Positions 6,965 to 16,445 of a DNA stretch of 64,000 nucleotides are shown piece after piece; the stretch's first letter is position 1; each line of letters begins with the position of its first letter. The stretch spans positions 310,001 through 374,000 of the forward strand of contig NZ_JAEHHL010000002.1 of NCBI RefSeq assembly GCF_016623495.1, given 5' to 3'. A program made the position numbers and the translations under genes. The notes below the pieces were generated by a model. It did not search any database, had not been told where the DNA came from, and saw only the letters and a program-made list of their open reading frames with translations. This stretch comes from Thermohalobaculum xanthum. Lineage in GTDB: Bacteria > Pseudomonadota > Alphaproteobacteria > Rhodobacterales > Rhodobacteraceae.

Positions 6965-9292
6965 TCACGAGGCGGGCGCTGGTCTTTCGCCGGATGGAGC
7001 CCGGCAAGTCAGGAACCCGCTCCAACCTCGGCATCGGAGGCGGGGCCCTCCTGCCCGCGCGCTTCGCTGACGTCTTTCCGCGGCTTGCGGCGGTTCCAAA
7101 GGCGGGGCGCGCGATCGGTGCTGTGCTCGACCCTCAACCCCTCCCCCCCCCGGCCAGACAGCGATCGCGCCCGCGCGGCGCAACGCGGCGCGGCCGTAGA
7201 AGAGGCACGCGCCGGCGGGCGCCTCCGCCGCGTTGCGCGCGATCAGTAGTGTCTTCGGCGTGCACAGCGCCGCGAGTTCGCCCGGCTCGGGCCTTGTCGC
7301 GTTGACGACCTCGAGCCGCCAGCCGCCGCCGAGCGCACCCCGCAAGCTGCGGCCGTGTTCGAGCCCCGGGCGGGCCGCCGCCAAGGGCTGATCGGCGCCG
7401 TCGCCGTCGCGCCGCAGCCATGTCTCGGCGGCATAGGACTGTCCCTTGGCCCGGTCCAGCGCCCGCCCCTCGGGACCCATCAGGCCCACCAGGGCGGCAT
7501 TCGGAGCGACGATGAGCACCGGGCGCTGCGGTGGAAGCCAGATCCACAGAGCGAGCCCCGCCAGGATCGGCGCGACGCCCACAAGCCGCCACCCGCCGCG
7601 CCAGAGCGCAAGCCACAGCCCGCCCAGGGCGATCAGCGCGAGATGCTCGGATGCGCCGGCCGGCACCACCCGATCCGCGCCCGGCAGCGCCGCGGTTGCG
7701 TGAGCGACACCAAGCACCCAGTCGATGCCGGCCCCCATCACACCGAGCGGTAGGCCTGCGAGCCCGAGCGGCGCGCCAAGGGCCGCGAGGATCGCCGAGG
7801 GAGCGATCACGAGCCCCATCACCGGAACCGCGCCGAGATTGGCGAGGAGACCGTAGGGCGCCAGCCGGTTGAAGTGATAGGTCGAGAACGGGGCCGTCGC
7901 CGCACCGGCAACGAGGCTGGTGATCACGAGGCCGCCCGTCCACACCAGGGCCACGCGCAGGATGCGCCCACGCAGGCCGAGTGGCGGGGCGTCCGGCGCC
8001 TTCTCCCGCCGGCTGCGCGAAAGGATCGCAAGTTGCTCGTAGCCTGCGACCAGCGCCAGCGTCGCCGCGAAGCTCATCTGGAAGCCGACATCGAAAAGGC
8101 TCACGGGCCGGACCGCGAGCACCACGGCGGCGGCAAGCGCGAGGCCGCGGAGCGAGATCGCCGGGCGGTCGAACAGCACCGCTAGGAAGGCCACGCCGAC
8201 CATCACGAAGGCGCGCTGCGTCGCCACGGTCGCGCCCGAGAGCATGAGATAACCGGCCCCTGCCAGCAGCGCCGCCACCGCCGCGACCTTCTTGGTGGGC
8301 CAGCGCAGGGCAATCCGGGCGGGCAGCGCCAGCCCAAACCGGACGGCGGCAAAGACCAGCCCGGTCAGGAGCCCCATGTGGAGGCCCGAGATCGCGAGCA
8401 AATGCGCAAGGCTCGAGATCCGCAGTGCCTCGGCATCGACCTCGGCGATGCCGGCGCGGTCGCCCACGATGATCGCAGCGGCGAAGGCGCCGGACGCCCC
8501 CGAAACGGCCGCGCGGATGGCTTCGGCAAGGTCCATGCGGGTCGAGGCGAGCCAGAGCCGCAACCGATCGAAAAGCCGGTCGACGGGGCCGCCAGCATCC
8601 GTGGCCATCGCCTCGTGCGACGGGATGCGCAGCACCGGGTTGCGGCTGTAGCCGACCGCACCGATGCCCTCGAAGAAAGCGCGGGTTCCGAAATCGAACC
8701 CGCCGGGCTCGACCGGGTCGCCGGGTGGGAGCAGCGTTGCGCTGAGCCGGATGACCTCGCCGGGCCGCGGGGCATTGGTGAAGTCGAGGCCAAGAAGCGC
8801 GACGCGCAACCGCGCCGGCGTCTCCTCCTCCTCGACCCCGAACAGCGTCACGCGATCGAGCAGCACGCGCGGCGCCTCGGATGCCGAGCGGTCGAGCACC
8901 AGCACCCGCCCCTCGACCGTCAGGCCGCGGGGGCCGTCGAGCACCGGTGCGGCGACACGATGCGCATTCACAAGCGCCAGGGCATAACCCATCGACAGCG
9001 CCAGGGCGGCGAAGACCACGCCGCGCAAGACCAGATGGCCACGCACCCGCGACAGTGTCGCCGCCAGCAACGGCACGGCGGCGAGCACCGCGGTCCAAGC
9101 GGGCGGCTCGGCCGGCAGGGCGAAATAGAGCCAGATGCCCATGCCCAGGAGCACGGGCAGCCAAAGGCCGGCACGGCGCATTTCAAGCGCCAGAGCCCCT
9201 CCCCAGTCGATGCGGTGCCAGAGACCGACCTTGCCCACGCGACGCGCCTGCCCCATAACAGCCCCCGCCAGTCCCGGCGAGGCCGCGCCCAT
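6965..9292 (-). CDS. comEC: ComEC/Rec2 family DNA-uptake channel, C-terminus frameshifted at a C9 run
   Basis: Inner-membrane channel for single-stranded DNA entry in competence; in Rhodobacter relatives it also serves reception of gene transfer agent DNA. Read as is, 775 residues. The N-terminus has several membrane segments (about 40-130), a soluble DUF4131-type domain (130-270) with FDFGTRAFFEGIGAVGYS, then the competence core with LLAISGLHMGLLTG and DVGFQMSFAATLAL. The C-terminal beta-lactamase-like part is reduced, as is usual in the group. At 7143-7151 there is a run of nine C (nine G in the gene). As read, the tail becomes Arg/Pro-rich and ends at 6965. With eight bases it reads GLRVEHSTDRAPRLWN and stops at 7009, giving about 760 residues, which looks like the true end. 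The start at 9292 is uncertain; ATG 9256 is an alternative. A CtrA-type box lies just upstream. Confidence 0.88.
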   Translation of the reverse strand: MGAASPGLAGAVMGQARRVGKVGLWHRIDWGGALALEMRRAGLWLPVLLGMGIWLYFALPAEPPAWTAVLAAVPLLAATLSRVRGHLVLRGVVFAALALSMGYALALVNAHRVAAPVLDGPRGLTVEGRVLVLDRSASEAPRVLLDRVTLFGVEEEETPARLRVALLGLDFTNAPRPGEVIRLSATLLPPGDPVEPGGFDFGTRAFFEGIGAVGYSRNPVLRIPSHEAMATDAGGPVDRLFDRLRLWLASTRMDLAEAIRAAVSGASGAFAAAIIVGDRAGIAEVDAEALRISSLAHLLAISGLHMGLLTGLVFAAVRFGLALPARIALRWPTKKVAAVAALLAGAGYLMLSGATVATQRAFVMVGVAFLAVLFDRPAISLRGLALAAAVVLAVRPVSLFDVGFQMSFAATLALVAGYEQLAILSRSRREKAPDAPPLGLRGRILRVALVWTGGLVITSLVAGAATAPFSTYHFNRLAPYGLLANLGAVPVMGLVIAPSAILAALGAPLGLAGLPLGVMGAGIDWVLGVAHATAALPGADRVVPAGASEHLALIALGGLWLALWRGGWRLVGVAPILAGLALWIWLPPQRPVLIVAPNAALVGLMGPEGRALDRAKGQSYAAETWLRRDGDGADQPLAAARPGLEHGRSLRGALGGGWRLEVVNATRPEPGELAALCTPKTLLIARNAAEAPAGACLFYGRAALRRAGAIAVWPGGGGVEGRAQHRSRAPPLEPPQAAERRQRSARAGGPRLRCRGWSGFLTCRAPSGERPAPAS
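7143..7151 (-). repeat. C9 homopolymer at the comEC frameshift
   Basis: Nine consecutive C on the plus strand (nine G in the gene). Removing one base restores a plausible ComEC C-terminus ending at 7009. This is a typical place for a sequencing error or for slippage. Confidence 0.9.
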
Positions 9293-9308
9293 CTCGCACC
9301 CGCCGCGT

Positions 9309-9323
9309 TAACCGACCGTTAAG
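9309..9323. promoter_or_regulatory. CtrA-type box (TTAA-N7-TTAA) between comEC and gltX
   Basis: TTAA, seven bases (CCGACCG), TTAA matches the core of the CtrA full site TTAA-N7-TTAAC. It lies 17 bases upstream of the comEC start and 25 bases upstream of the gltX start, so it could act on either gene. In Rhodobacter capsulatus CtrA is known to control DNA-import genes needed to receive gene transfer agents, comEC among them, which makes comEC the likelier target. Binding itself is inferred. Confidence 0.6.
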
Positions 9324-9347
9324 CACGCCGAGTAGACCGAGAGCGCC

Positions 9348-10778
9348 ATGTCCGCCGAAAACAGCCCCGAGACCGCACCCGTCGTCACCCGCTTCGCGCC
9401 ATCACCCACGGGCTTCCTGCATATCGGAGGGGCGCGCACCGCGCTCTTCAACTGGCTGTTCGCGCGTCATCACGGCGGGCGCTTCCTGCTCAGGATCGAG
9501 GACACCGACCGCGCGCGCTCGACCCCCGAGGCGACCGCCGCGATCTTCGAGGGATTGCGCTGGTTGGGGCTCGACTGGGACGGCGAGGCGGTGAGCCAGT
9601 TCAGCCGCGTCGAGCGCCACGCCGAGGTCGCGCACGAGATGCTGGCCCGTGGTGCTGCCTACAAGTGCTTCGCCACCAAGGAAGAGATCGACGCCTTCCG
9701 CGAGGAGGCGAAGGCCGCGGGTCTGCCGCCGCTGTTTATCTCGCCGTGGCGCGATGCCGACCCGACGACGCACCCCGACGCGCCTTACGTGATCCGCCTC
9801 AAGGCACCGCGCGAGGGTCAGGTCACGGTCGAGGACAAGGTGCAGGGCACGGTGACCTGGGCCGCCGAGCAGATGGACGACCTGATCCTGCTGCGATCAG
9901 ACGGCACGCCCGTCTACATGCTGGCGGTGGTGGTCGACGACCACGACATGGGCGTCACCCACGTGATCCGCGGCGACGACCACCTGACAAACGCCGCGCG
10001 CCAGAGCCTGATCTACCGCGCGATGGGCTGGGAGACCCCGGTCTTCGCCCATATCCCGCTGATCCACGGGCCGGATGGCGCCAAGCTGTCGAAGCGGCAC
10101 GGCGCACTGGGGGTCGAGGCCTATCGCGATATGGGCTACCTGCCGCAGGCGATGCGCAACTATCTCGCGCGACTGGGCTGGAGCCATGGCGACGACGAGT
10201 TCTTCACGACCGAGCAGGCCATCGCGTGGTTCGGGCTGGAAGCGGTCGGCCGCAGCCCGGCGCGCTTCGACTTCGTGAAACTCGAGAGCCTCAACGGCCA
10301 GCACATCCGCTCACTGGACGACGACGCGCTGATGGCCGAACTGATGAGTTTTTGTGCAGCGCAAAACATCGTGATCGACGCGAGCCGCCGCGAGGCGCTG
10401 CGACAGGCGCTGCCGGGACTGAAAGAGCGGGCCAAGCTGCTTCCGCAACTTGTTGATCTTGCTTATTACATCCTGGCGGATCGTCCGCTCGAGCCGGACG
10501 AGAAGGCGGCCAAGTTCCTGGATGCGGACGGGTCTGCGACACTCGCTCGTTTGACGCCGCACCTGCAAAATGCTAGCGACTGGACCGCAGGAAAACTGGA
10601 AGAAATCGTCCGTTCCTTCGCCGAGGGAGAAGACATCAAGCTCGGCAAGGTTGCGCAGCCACTGAGGGCCGCCCTCACCGGACGCGCAATCAGCCCAGGG
10701 GTCTTCGACGTGATGGAGACGCTGGGCAAGGCTGAGACACTGGCGCGCCTGGGAGATGTTGCGCCGGATCCGGCCTGA
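9348..10778 (+). CDS. gltX: Glutamyl-tRNA synthetase
   Basis: Class I aminoacyl-tRNA synthetase of 476 residues. It charges tRNA-Glu, and often tRNA-Gln in Alphaproteobacteria, which then needs GatCAB. The HIGH-type motif is HIGG at 25-28 ([16 protein letters not shown]) and the KMSKS-type loop is KLSKR at 246-250; [10 protein letters not shown] follows the first motif. The anticodon-binding region is the last third. From about base 10340 the codons become clearly richer in A/T third positions (for example AGT TTT TGT GCA, then CTT GTT GAT CTT GCT TAT), unlike the first two thirds. Rhodobacterales often carry two gltX copies; only this one is in the window. It shares an upstream region with divergent comEC. 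Confidence 0.96.
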   Translation: MSAENSPETAPVVTRFAPSPTGFLHIGGARTALFNWLFARHHGGRFLLRIEDTDRARSTPEATAAIFEGLRWLGLDWDGEAVSQFSRVERHAEVAHEMLARGAAYKCFATKEEIDAFREEAKAAGLPPLFISPWRDADPTTHPDAPYVIRLKAPREGQVTVEDKVQGTVTWAAEQMDDLILLRSDGTPVYMLAVVVDDHDMGVTHVIRGDDHLTNAARQSLIYRAMGWETPVFAHIPLIHGPDGAKLSKRHGALGVEAYRDMGYLPQAMRNYLARLGWSHGDDEFFTTEQAIAWFGLEAVGRSPARFDFVKLESLNGQHIRSLDDDALMAELMSFCAAQNIVIDASRREALRQALPGLKERAKLLPQLVDLAYYILADRPLEPDEKAAKFLDADGSATLARLTPHLQNASDWTAGKLEEIVRSFAEGEDIKLGKVAQPLRAALTGRAISPGVFDVMETLGKAETLARLGDVAPDPA

Positions 10779-10863
10779 GGACCGTCTGCCCGCCTGCACG
10801 AGAAAACGCCGGCAAGGGGACGTCATCAGCGACCCCGTGCCTCCAGAAAAAAGGGTAGCTATC

Positions 10864-12162
<1,299 letters not shown>

Positions 12163-12188
12163 GGGCTATCTCCGGCCAATCTGATCTG

Positions 12189-12226
12189 GGGCGCGGATGG
12201 CGAGGGCCGTCCGCGCCCTTCGCTTT
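12189..12226 (+). terminator. Rho-independent-like terminator after gltA
   Basis: GGGCGCGGA (12189-12197) pairs perfectly with TCCGCGCCC (12210-12218) over a 12-base loop, followed by TTCGCTTT. It lies 27 bases after the gltA stop and also faces the end of lpxB. Confidence 0.7.
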
Positions 12227-12267
12227 CCGGGGCACATCTTCTGCCCACGGGGGCACTCGCCAGAGGC

Positions 12268-13446
12268 TCAGCCCGAGCCTTGCGCCGCGCGGTCGAGAAC
12301 CCGCAGAACCGAGCGCGCGGCCCTGATCGAGGGCGCCTCGGCACCACGCCCCAGCGCCGACAACGCGGCGTCGGCGGCAGCGAGCTGAGCCGCGCGCTCG
12401 GGCGTGTCGGAGAGGAGCGGCGAGACCGCTGCGGCAAGCGCCTCGGGCGTTGCGGCCTCCTGGTAGAATTCCGGCACCGCGCGGGTGCCCGAGGCGAGGT
12501 TCACGAGGTTTGCCGTCTCGATCCGCAGGAGCCGCCGCACGATCATCGCGGTCAGCGGCGCGGCCTTGTACGCGGCCACATGGGGCGTGCCGCCCGCCGC
12601 CATCTCGAGCGTCACGGTCCCCGACGCCACCAGCGCGGCATCGGCGGCCGCGAAGGCCGCGCGTTTTTCAGCCTCGCCCATCTCGGGGGTCACGAAGACC
12701 GGCGCGAGGTCACCGAAACCCGCCGTCACCTCGGTCGCCACCGTCTCGGCCACCGGCACGACGATCCGCAAGCCGGGATGCGCGGGAACCAGCAGGCGCA
12801 CGCTGTCGACGAAGAGCGGCATCAGCCTGCTCACTTCCCCCCTGCGCGAGCCGGGCGCGACCAGCAGGAGCGGCGCGTCGGCGGCAATGCCGTGGCGCTG
12901 ACGAAAGGCCGCGAGGTCGGCGGCGGTGACCGGCGCCCTCTCGGCGATCGGATGGCCGACGAAATCGCAGGTCATGCCGGCGGCTTCCATGTAGGGCGGC
13001 TCGAAGGGCAGGAGCGCCAGCACGTGGTCGACATGGCGCGCCATCTTGGCCGCGCGACCAGGCCGCCACGCCCAGACCGAGGGGGCGACGTAGTGCACCG
13101 TGGGAATTGCCGGGTTGGCGGCACGCACGCGCTTGGCGACGCGCAGGCTGAAGCTGGGGCTATCGACCGTCACCAGGACATCGGGCCGCCGCGCAAGCAC
13201 GTCATCCGTCACTTCGCGCAGGCGCCGCAGGATCGACGGAAGGCGCGGAAGCACCTCGGTAATGCCCATCACCGAAAGTTCGGAGATGTCGAAGAGGGAA
13301 ACGAGCCCGGCCGCCTGCATCTCGCGCCCGCCAATGCCGGCGAAACGAACATCCGGGCGCTGGGCCTTGAGAGCGTGCATCAGTGCGGCACCGAGCCTGT
13401 CGCCTGACGGCTCGCCCGTGACGAGATAGACCAGCGGGCCGCTCAT
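12268..13446 (-). CDS. lpxB: Lipid-A-disaccharide synthase
   Basis: LpxB of 392 residues, a GT-B glycosyltransferase that joins UDP-diacylglucosamine and lipid X at the inner membrane. The start MSGPLVYLVTGEPSGDRLG carries the GE-SGD family motif and overlaps the lpxI stop (ATGA). Further motifs are FAGIGGREM, VDSPSFSLR, HYVAPSVWAWRPGRA and GHPIAER, with LLVAPGSRRGEV and ASGTVTLEMA in the C-terminal half. It is the last gene of the minus-strand fabZ-lpxA-lpxI-lpxB unit. An in-frame start further upstream lies inside lpxI and gives an Arg-rich extension, so it is rejected. Confidence 0.96.
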   Translation of the reverse strand: MSGPLVYLVTGEPSGDRLGAALMHALKAQRPDVRFAGIGGREMQAAGLVSLFDISELSVMGITEVLPRLPSILRRLREVTDDVLARRPDVLVTVDSPSFSLRVAKRVRAANPAIPTVHYVAPSVWAWRPGRAAKMARHVDHVLALLPFEPPYMEAAGMTCDFVGHPIAERAPVTAADLAAFRQRHGIAADAPLLLVAPGSRRGEVSRLMPLFVDSVRLLVPAHPGLRIVVPVAETVATEVTAGFGDLAPVFVTPEMGEAEKRAAFAAADAALVASGTVTLEMAAGGTPHVAAYKAAPLTAMIVRRLLRIETANLVNLASGTRAVPEFYQEAATPEALAAAVSPLLSDTPERAAQLAAADAALSALGRGAEAPSIRAARSVLRVLDRAAQGSG

Positions 13447-14336
13447 CCTCCCTCCGCCAGGTCGCTCGGCAGCGCCCCGAAGACGAAGAGGCCAAGGCGG
13501 TCCGCGGCCTCGCGCGTCGCCTGCGGGTCGAGCAGATGAATCTCGCCTGCCGCGCCGACGATGCCGCGCAGCCCGGCACGGGCCGCCCCCTCGACCGTCG
13601 CCGGGCCGATGGTGGGCAGGTCGAAGCGCCGGTCCTGCCCGGGCTTGGGCGCCTTCCACAGCACGCCCGACGGTGGCGGCGCGGCCCGCCGCCGCTCGGC
13701 CGGGAGTTCGGCGATACGAGCGAGCATGAGATCCGTCCCCTCGATCGCCTCGACCGCGAGGCAGAGCCCGCGCGCGACCACCGCCCCCTGCCCCACGTCG
13801 ACCGGGCCGAGCGCCGTCACGATGGCCGCCGCGCGCGCGGCATCCTTGAGGTCGGCGGCGGACGGTGCATGACGGCCAAGCGCGCCGCGCGGCAGGGTGA
13901 GCTCGTCGCCCAGGATCTCGGCGGGCGAGATGAGGCGCAAGCCGCGCTCCTCGAAGACCGCGCCAAATCCCCTCAGCATCGCGTCGTCACCGCGTGCCAG
14001 CAGCCTCAGCGCGCGCCCCAAGAGCCTCAGAGCGGTCCAGTCGACCCGCCAGGGCCTCAGTCGCGGCCGGTTCATGGCGCCGGCGAAGACGACCGTCTCG
14101 ACGCCGGCACGGCGCAGCGCCGAGAAGAGCCGCCCCGCGCGCTCGAACTCGTGGCGCTCGATCGGATGGGCGGCCATCCAGGTTTCCTCGCAGCCGGGAA
14201 AGACGATCAGGAGGTACGGAAGGCCTGCCTCGCGCCGCGCCTCGGCCAGTCGCTGGGGCAGCGTGCCGCGCCCCGCGATGATCGCGAGGCAGCCCGGCGG
14301 GCCAGCCTGGCCGCCCGAGCCGGCAGCGCCCGCCAC
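13443..14336 (-). CDS. lpxI: UDP-2,3-diacylglucosamine pyrophosphatase, LpxI type
   Basis: LpxI (DUF1009) of 297 residues. It hydrolyses UDP-2,3-diacylglucosamine to lipid X, the step done by LpxH in E. coli; Alphaproteobacteria usually use LpxI. Visible signatures are LAIIAGRGTLP near the N-terminus, FAGAMNRP, the GDDAMLRGFGAVFEERG segment, GAVVARG and the IEGTD motif, then DRRFDLPTIGPATVEGA. It lies between lpxA (4-base gap) and lpxB (4-base overlap), so the three act in sequence in lipid A synthesis. Confidence 0.94.
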   Translation of the reverse strand: MAGAAGSGGQAGPPGCLAIIAGRGTLPQRLAEARREAGLPYLLIVFPGCEETWMAAHPIERHEFERAGRLFSALRRAGVETVVFAGAMNRPRLRPWRVDWTALRLLGRALRLLARGDDAMLRGFGAVFEERGLRLISPAEILGDELTLPRGALGRHAPSAADLKDAARAAAIVTALGPVDVGQGAVVARGLCLAVEAIEGTDLMLARIAELPAERRRAAPPPSGVLWKAPKPGQDRRFDLPTIGPATVEGAARAGLRGIVGAAGEIHLLDPQATREAADRLGLFVFGALPSDLAEGG

Positions 14337-14340
14337 CGCG

Positions 14341-15129
14341 TCAGACCTCGCGCGGGGTGCAGAAGCTGCGCGCGCTGTCGGCGAGGATGAAATCGGTGAT
14401 CAGGCGGACGGCCGGGACATCGGCGAACTCGGCGGCAATGCGCGAGGCCCGCTCGGCAAAGGAGCCCTCGCCCGAGAAGATGCCACGATAGGCCGCGCGG
14501 ATGGCGTGAATGGTCTCGCGGTCGAAGCCGCGCCGCTTGAGGCCCACGAGGTTGAGCCCGCCGAGCTCGGCGCGGTTGCCGATGACCGACCCGAAGGGGA
14601 TGACGTCCTTCTCGACCCCGGACATGCCGCCCACCATTGCCTGGGTGCCGATGCGCACGAACTGGTGCACGGCGCACAGGCCGCCGAGAAAGGCGAAATC
14701 GCCGACCTCGACATGGCCGGCCAGCGTCGCGTTGTTCGCGAGGATCACGTTGTTGCCGATCTGGCAGTCATGGCCGACATGGCTGCTCATCATGAACAGG
14801 CAGCGGTCGCCCACCCGCGTGACCATCCCGCCACCGGCGGTGCCGGGGTTGAGGGTGACGTGTTCGCGAATCATGCAGGATTCGCCGATCTCGAGCCGAC
14901 TGGGTTCGCCCGCGTATTTGAGGTCCTGCGGCTGATGCCCGACCGAGGCGAAGGGCCACACGCGCGTGCGGGCGCCGATGCGCGTGCGGCCAGCCACGGC
15001 GACATGGCTGATCAGCTCGACGCCGTCGGCCAACTCGACCTCGGGGCCGACGACGCAATAGGGGCCGACGCGGACGCCCTCGCCGATCTTCGCACCATCC
15101 TCGATGATTGCGGTCGGGTGGACGCTCAC
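14341..15129 (-). CDS. lpxA: UDP-N-acetylglucosamine acyltransferase
   Basis: LpxA of 262 residues, which puts the first 3-hydroxyacyl chain on UDP-GlcNAc to start lipid A. The protein is a left-handed beta helix with hexapeptide repeats through about residue 190 (for example [22 protein letters not shown] and [17 protein letters not shown]), followed by an alpha-helical C-terminus. The catalytic His region is [13 protein letters not shown]. Its ATG overlaps the fabZ stop (TGA) by four bases. The acyl-ACP substrate pool overlaps with that of FabZ, encoded directly before it. Confidence 0.96.
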   Translation of the reverse strand: MSVHPTAIIEDGAKIGEGVRVGPYCVVGPEVELADGVELISHVAVAGRTRIGARTRVWPFASVGHQPQDLKYAGEPSRLEIGESCMIREHVTLNPGTAGGGMVTRVGDRCLFMMSSHVGHDCQIGNNVILANNATLAGHVEVGDFAFLGGLCAVHQFVRIGTQAMVGGMSGVEKDVIPFGSVIGNRAELGGLNLVGLKRRGFDRETIHAIRAAYRGIFSGEGSFAERASRIAAEFADVPAVRLITDFILADSARSFCTPREV

Positions 15130-15623
15130 GCGCCACCTCCGCCGCGGCGGGTGTCGTTCTCGTCGATAATCATCGCCGAGAACTCGGCCTCGGCAGCGAT
15201 CTCGCCGCCGACCTTGGCCTCGCCCCAGAATTTCCAGATCTTGCCGCGCCCGCGCAGGATGGTGACATGCAGCTCGAGCACGTCGCCGGGGACGACCTTG
15301 CGCCGAAAGCGCGTCTTGTCGAGGGTCATGAAGTAGACGAGCAGGTTCTCGTCGACCTTGCCCAGCGTATCGACAACCAGAACCCCTGCGGTCTGCGCCA
15401 TCGCCTCGACGATGAGCACCCCGGGCATGATCGGCTCGACCGGGAAATGACCCTGGAAGTGGGGCTCATTGGTCGTGACATTCTTGATGCCGACCGCGCC
15501 CTTGCCGGGGTCGATCCCCACGACCTTGTCAATGAGGAGGAACGGATATCGGTGCGGGATCATGCGCTTGATCCGCGCGAGATCCGCGACGCCGCCAGCC
15601 TCCGTTCCAACACCCTTTTCCAT
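15126..15623 (-). CDS. fabZ: 3-hydroxyacyl-ACP dehydratase FabZ
   Basis: FabZ hot-dog fold enzyme of 165 residues, slightly long because of a 14-residue N-terminal extension. It dehydrates 3-hydroxyacyl-ACP in fatty acid elongation, competing with LpxA for the 3-hydroxymyristoyl pool. The catalytic His is in [14 protein letters not shown] and the catalytic Glu in [20 protein letters not shown]. The ATG at 15623 is preceded by GGAGCGCC. It belongs to the bamA-ompH-fabZ-lpxA-lpxI-lpxB run. The C-terminus ends in a short Gly/Arg tail. Confidence 0.95.
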   Translation of the reverse strand: MEKGVGTEAGGVADLARIKRMIPHRYPFLLIDKVVGIDPGKGAVGIKNVTTNEPHFQGHFPVEPIMPGVLIVEAMAQTAGVLVVDTLGKVDENLLVYFMTLDKTRFRRKVVPGDVLELHVTILRGRGKIWKFWGEAKVGGEIAAEAEFSAMIIDENDTRRGGGGA

Positions 15624-15712
15624 GGCGCTCCTCGACCCGACCTATCCAGCTGCCTTTTCGTGATCGCAAGGCGGGCTCACAAGGTCAAGCGCGAATGCCG
15701 CGCGCATGGCGG

Positions 15713-16441
15713 CTACTCGGCTTCCGCCGGAGCCTGCTCGGCGTCTTCGGGCGGAAACACCGCGCCTGGCACGGGAGTTGCGCCGGGCATCCCCTCGCCG
15801 GGGGTCTGTCCGCCGGGCATACGCGCACCGGGCTCGTCCGGCATCACGACCACCGGGACGCTGACCCGCTCGTCGAAGAGCTCGATGGCGCGCGCGGTCA
15901 CGTCGATCGACTCGTCTACCGCCAGCACGCTCTCGGCATCGATCACCGCGAGGGCACCACGCTCGACACGCACCTCCTCGAGGATGGGGCCGAGCGCCTC
16001 GACGAGGTGCCGGCGTGCATCGCGATAGGCGCGCTGCAGCGATGCCGCGAGGCTCTGGGCGCGGCGGCGCTCCTCGCGCACGCGCTGGTCGAAGGCCGCG
16101 ACCCGCAGTTCGAACTCGTCGCGCGACAGCGTTGTGCGCAGGCGGGTCAGTTCCTCCTCCTCGGCGGCGAGCTCGAGCTTCACCGCGTCGATCTCGCGCT
16201 GCAAGGCGTCGGTCGCGGACTGCTCCGACGCGGCAAGGCGGCGCGCGGCGCTTGCCTCGTCCAGCACCTGCCCGCGGGAAACGACGAGGACCTGGGTCGA
16301 CTGCGCCCCGGCGGGCGCCGCTAGCCGGAGCCCGCCGCCCGGCGCGGGGCTGACCAGTGCGAATGTCACTGCCATCAGGCCCGCCAGCGCGATCCTGCCC
16401 GCCGGCGAGAGGAGGCGTGGGGCGCGGGCAGCGCGGGCCAC
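15713..16441 (-). CDS. OmpH/Skp family periplasmic chaperone
   Basis: Periplasmic chaperone that would escort outer membrane proteins to BamA, encoded immediately before it. I prefer the GTG at 16441, four bases after the bamA stop, giving 242 residues with a signal peptide ending near PAGAQS; an ATG at 16492 would add 17 residues that overlap bamA. A coiled-coil stretch (about residues 60-155, many Glu/Arg/Ala) is the Skp signature, with TQVLVVSRGQVLDE at the mature start. The last 40 residues are a Met/Pro/Gly-rich tail with MPGGQTPGEGMPGATPVPG, unusual for Skp and probably disordered. Position in the bamA-lpx cluster supports the call. Confidence 0.85.
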   Translation of the reverse strand: MARAARAPRLLSPAGRIALAGLMAVTFALVSPAPGGGLRLAAPAGAQSTQVLVVSRGQVLDEASAARRLAASEQSATDALQREIDAVKLELAAEEEELTRLRTTLSRDEFELRVAAFDQRVREERRRAQSLAASLQRAYRDARRHLVEALGPILEEVRVERGALAVIDAESVLAVDESIDVTARAIELFDERVSVPVVVMPDEPGARMPGGQTPGEGMPGATPVPGAVFPPEDAEQAPAEAE

Positions 16442-16445
16442 CGGC

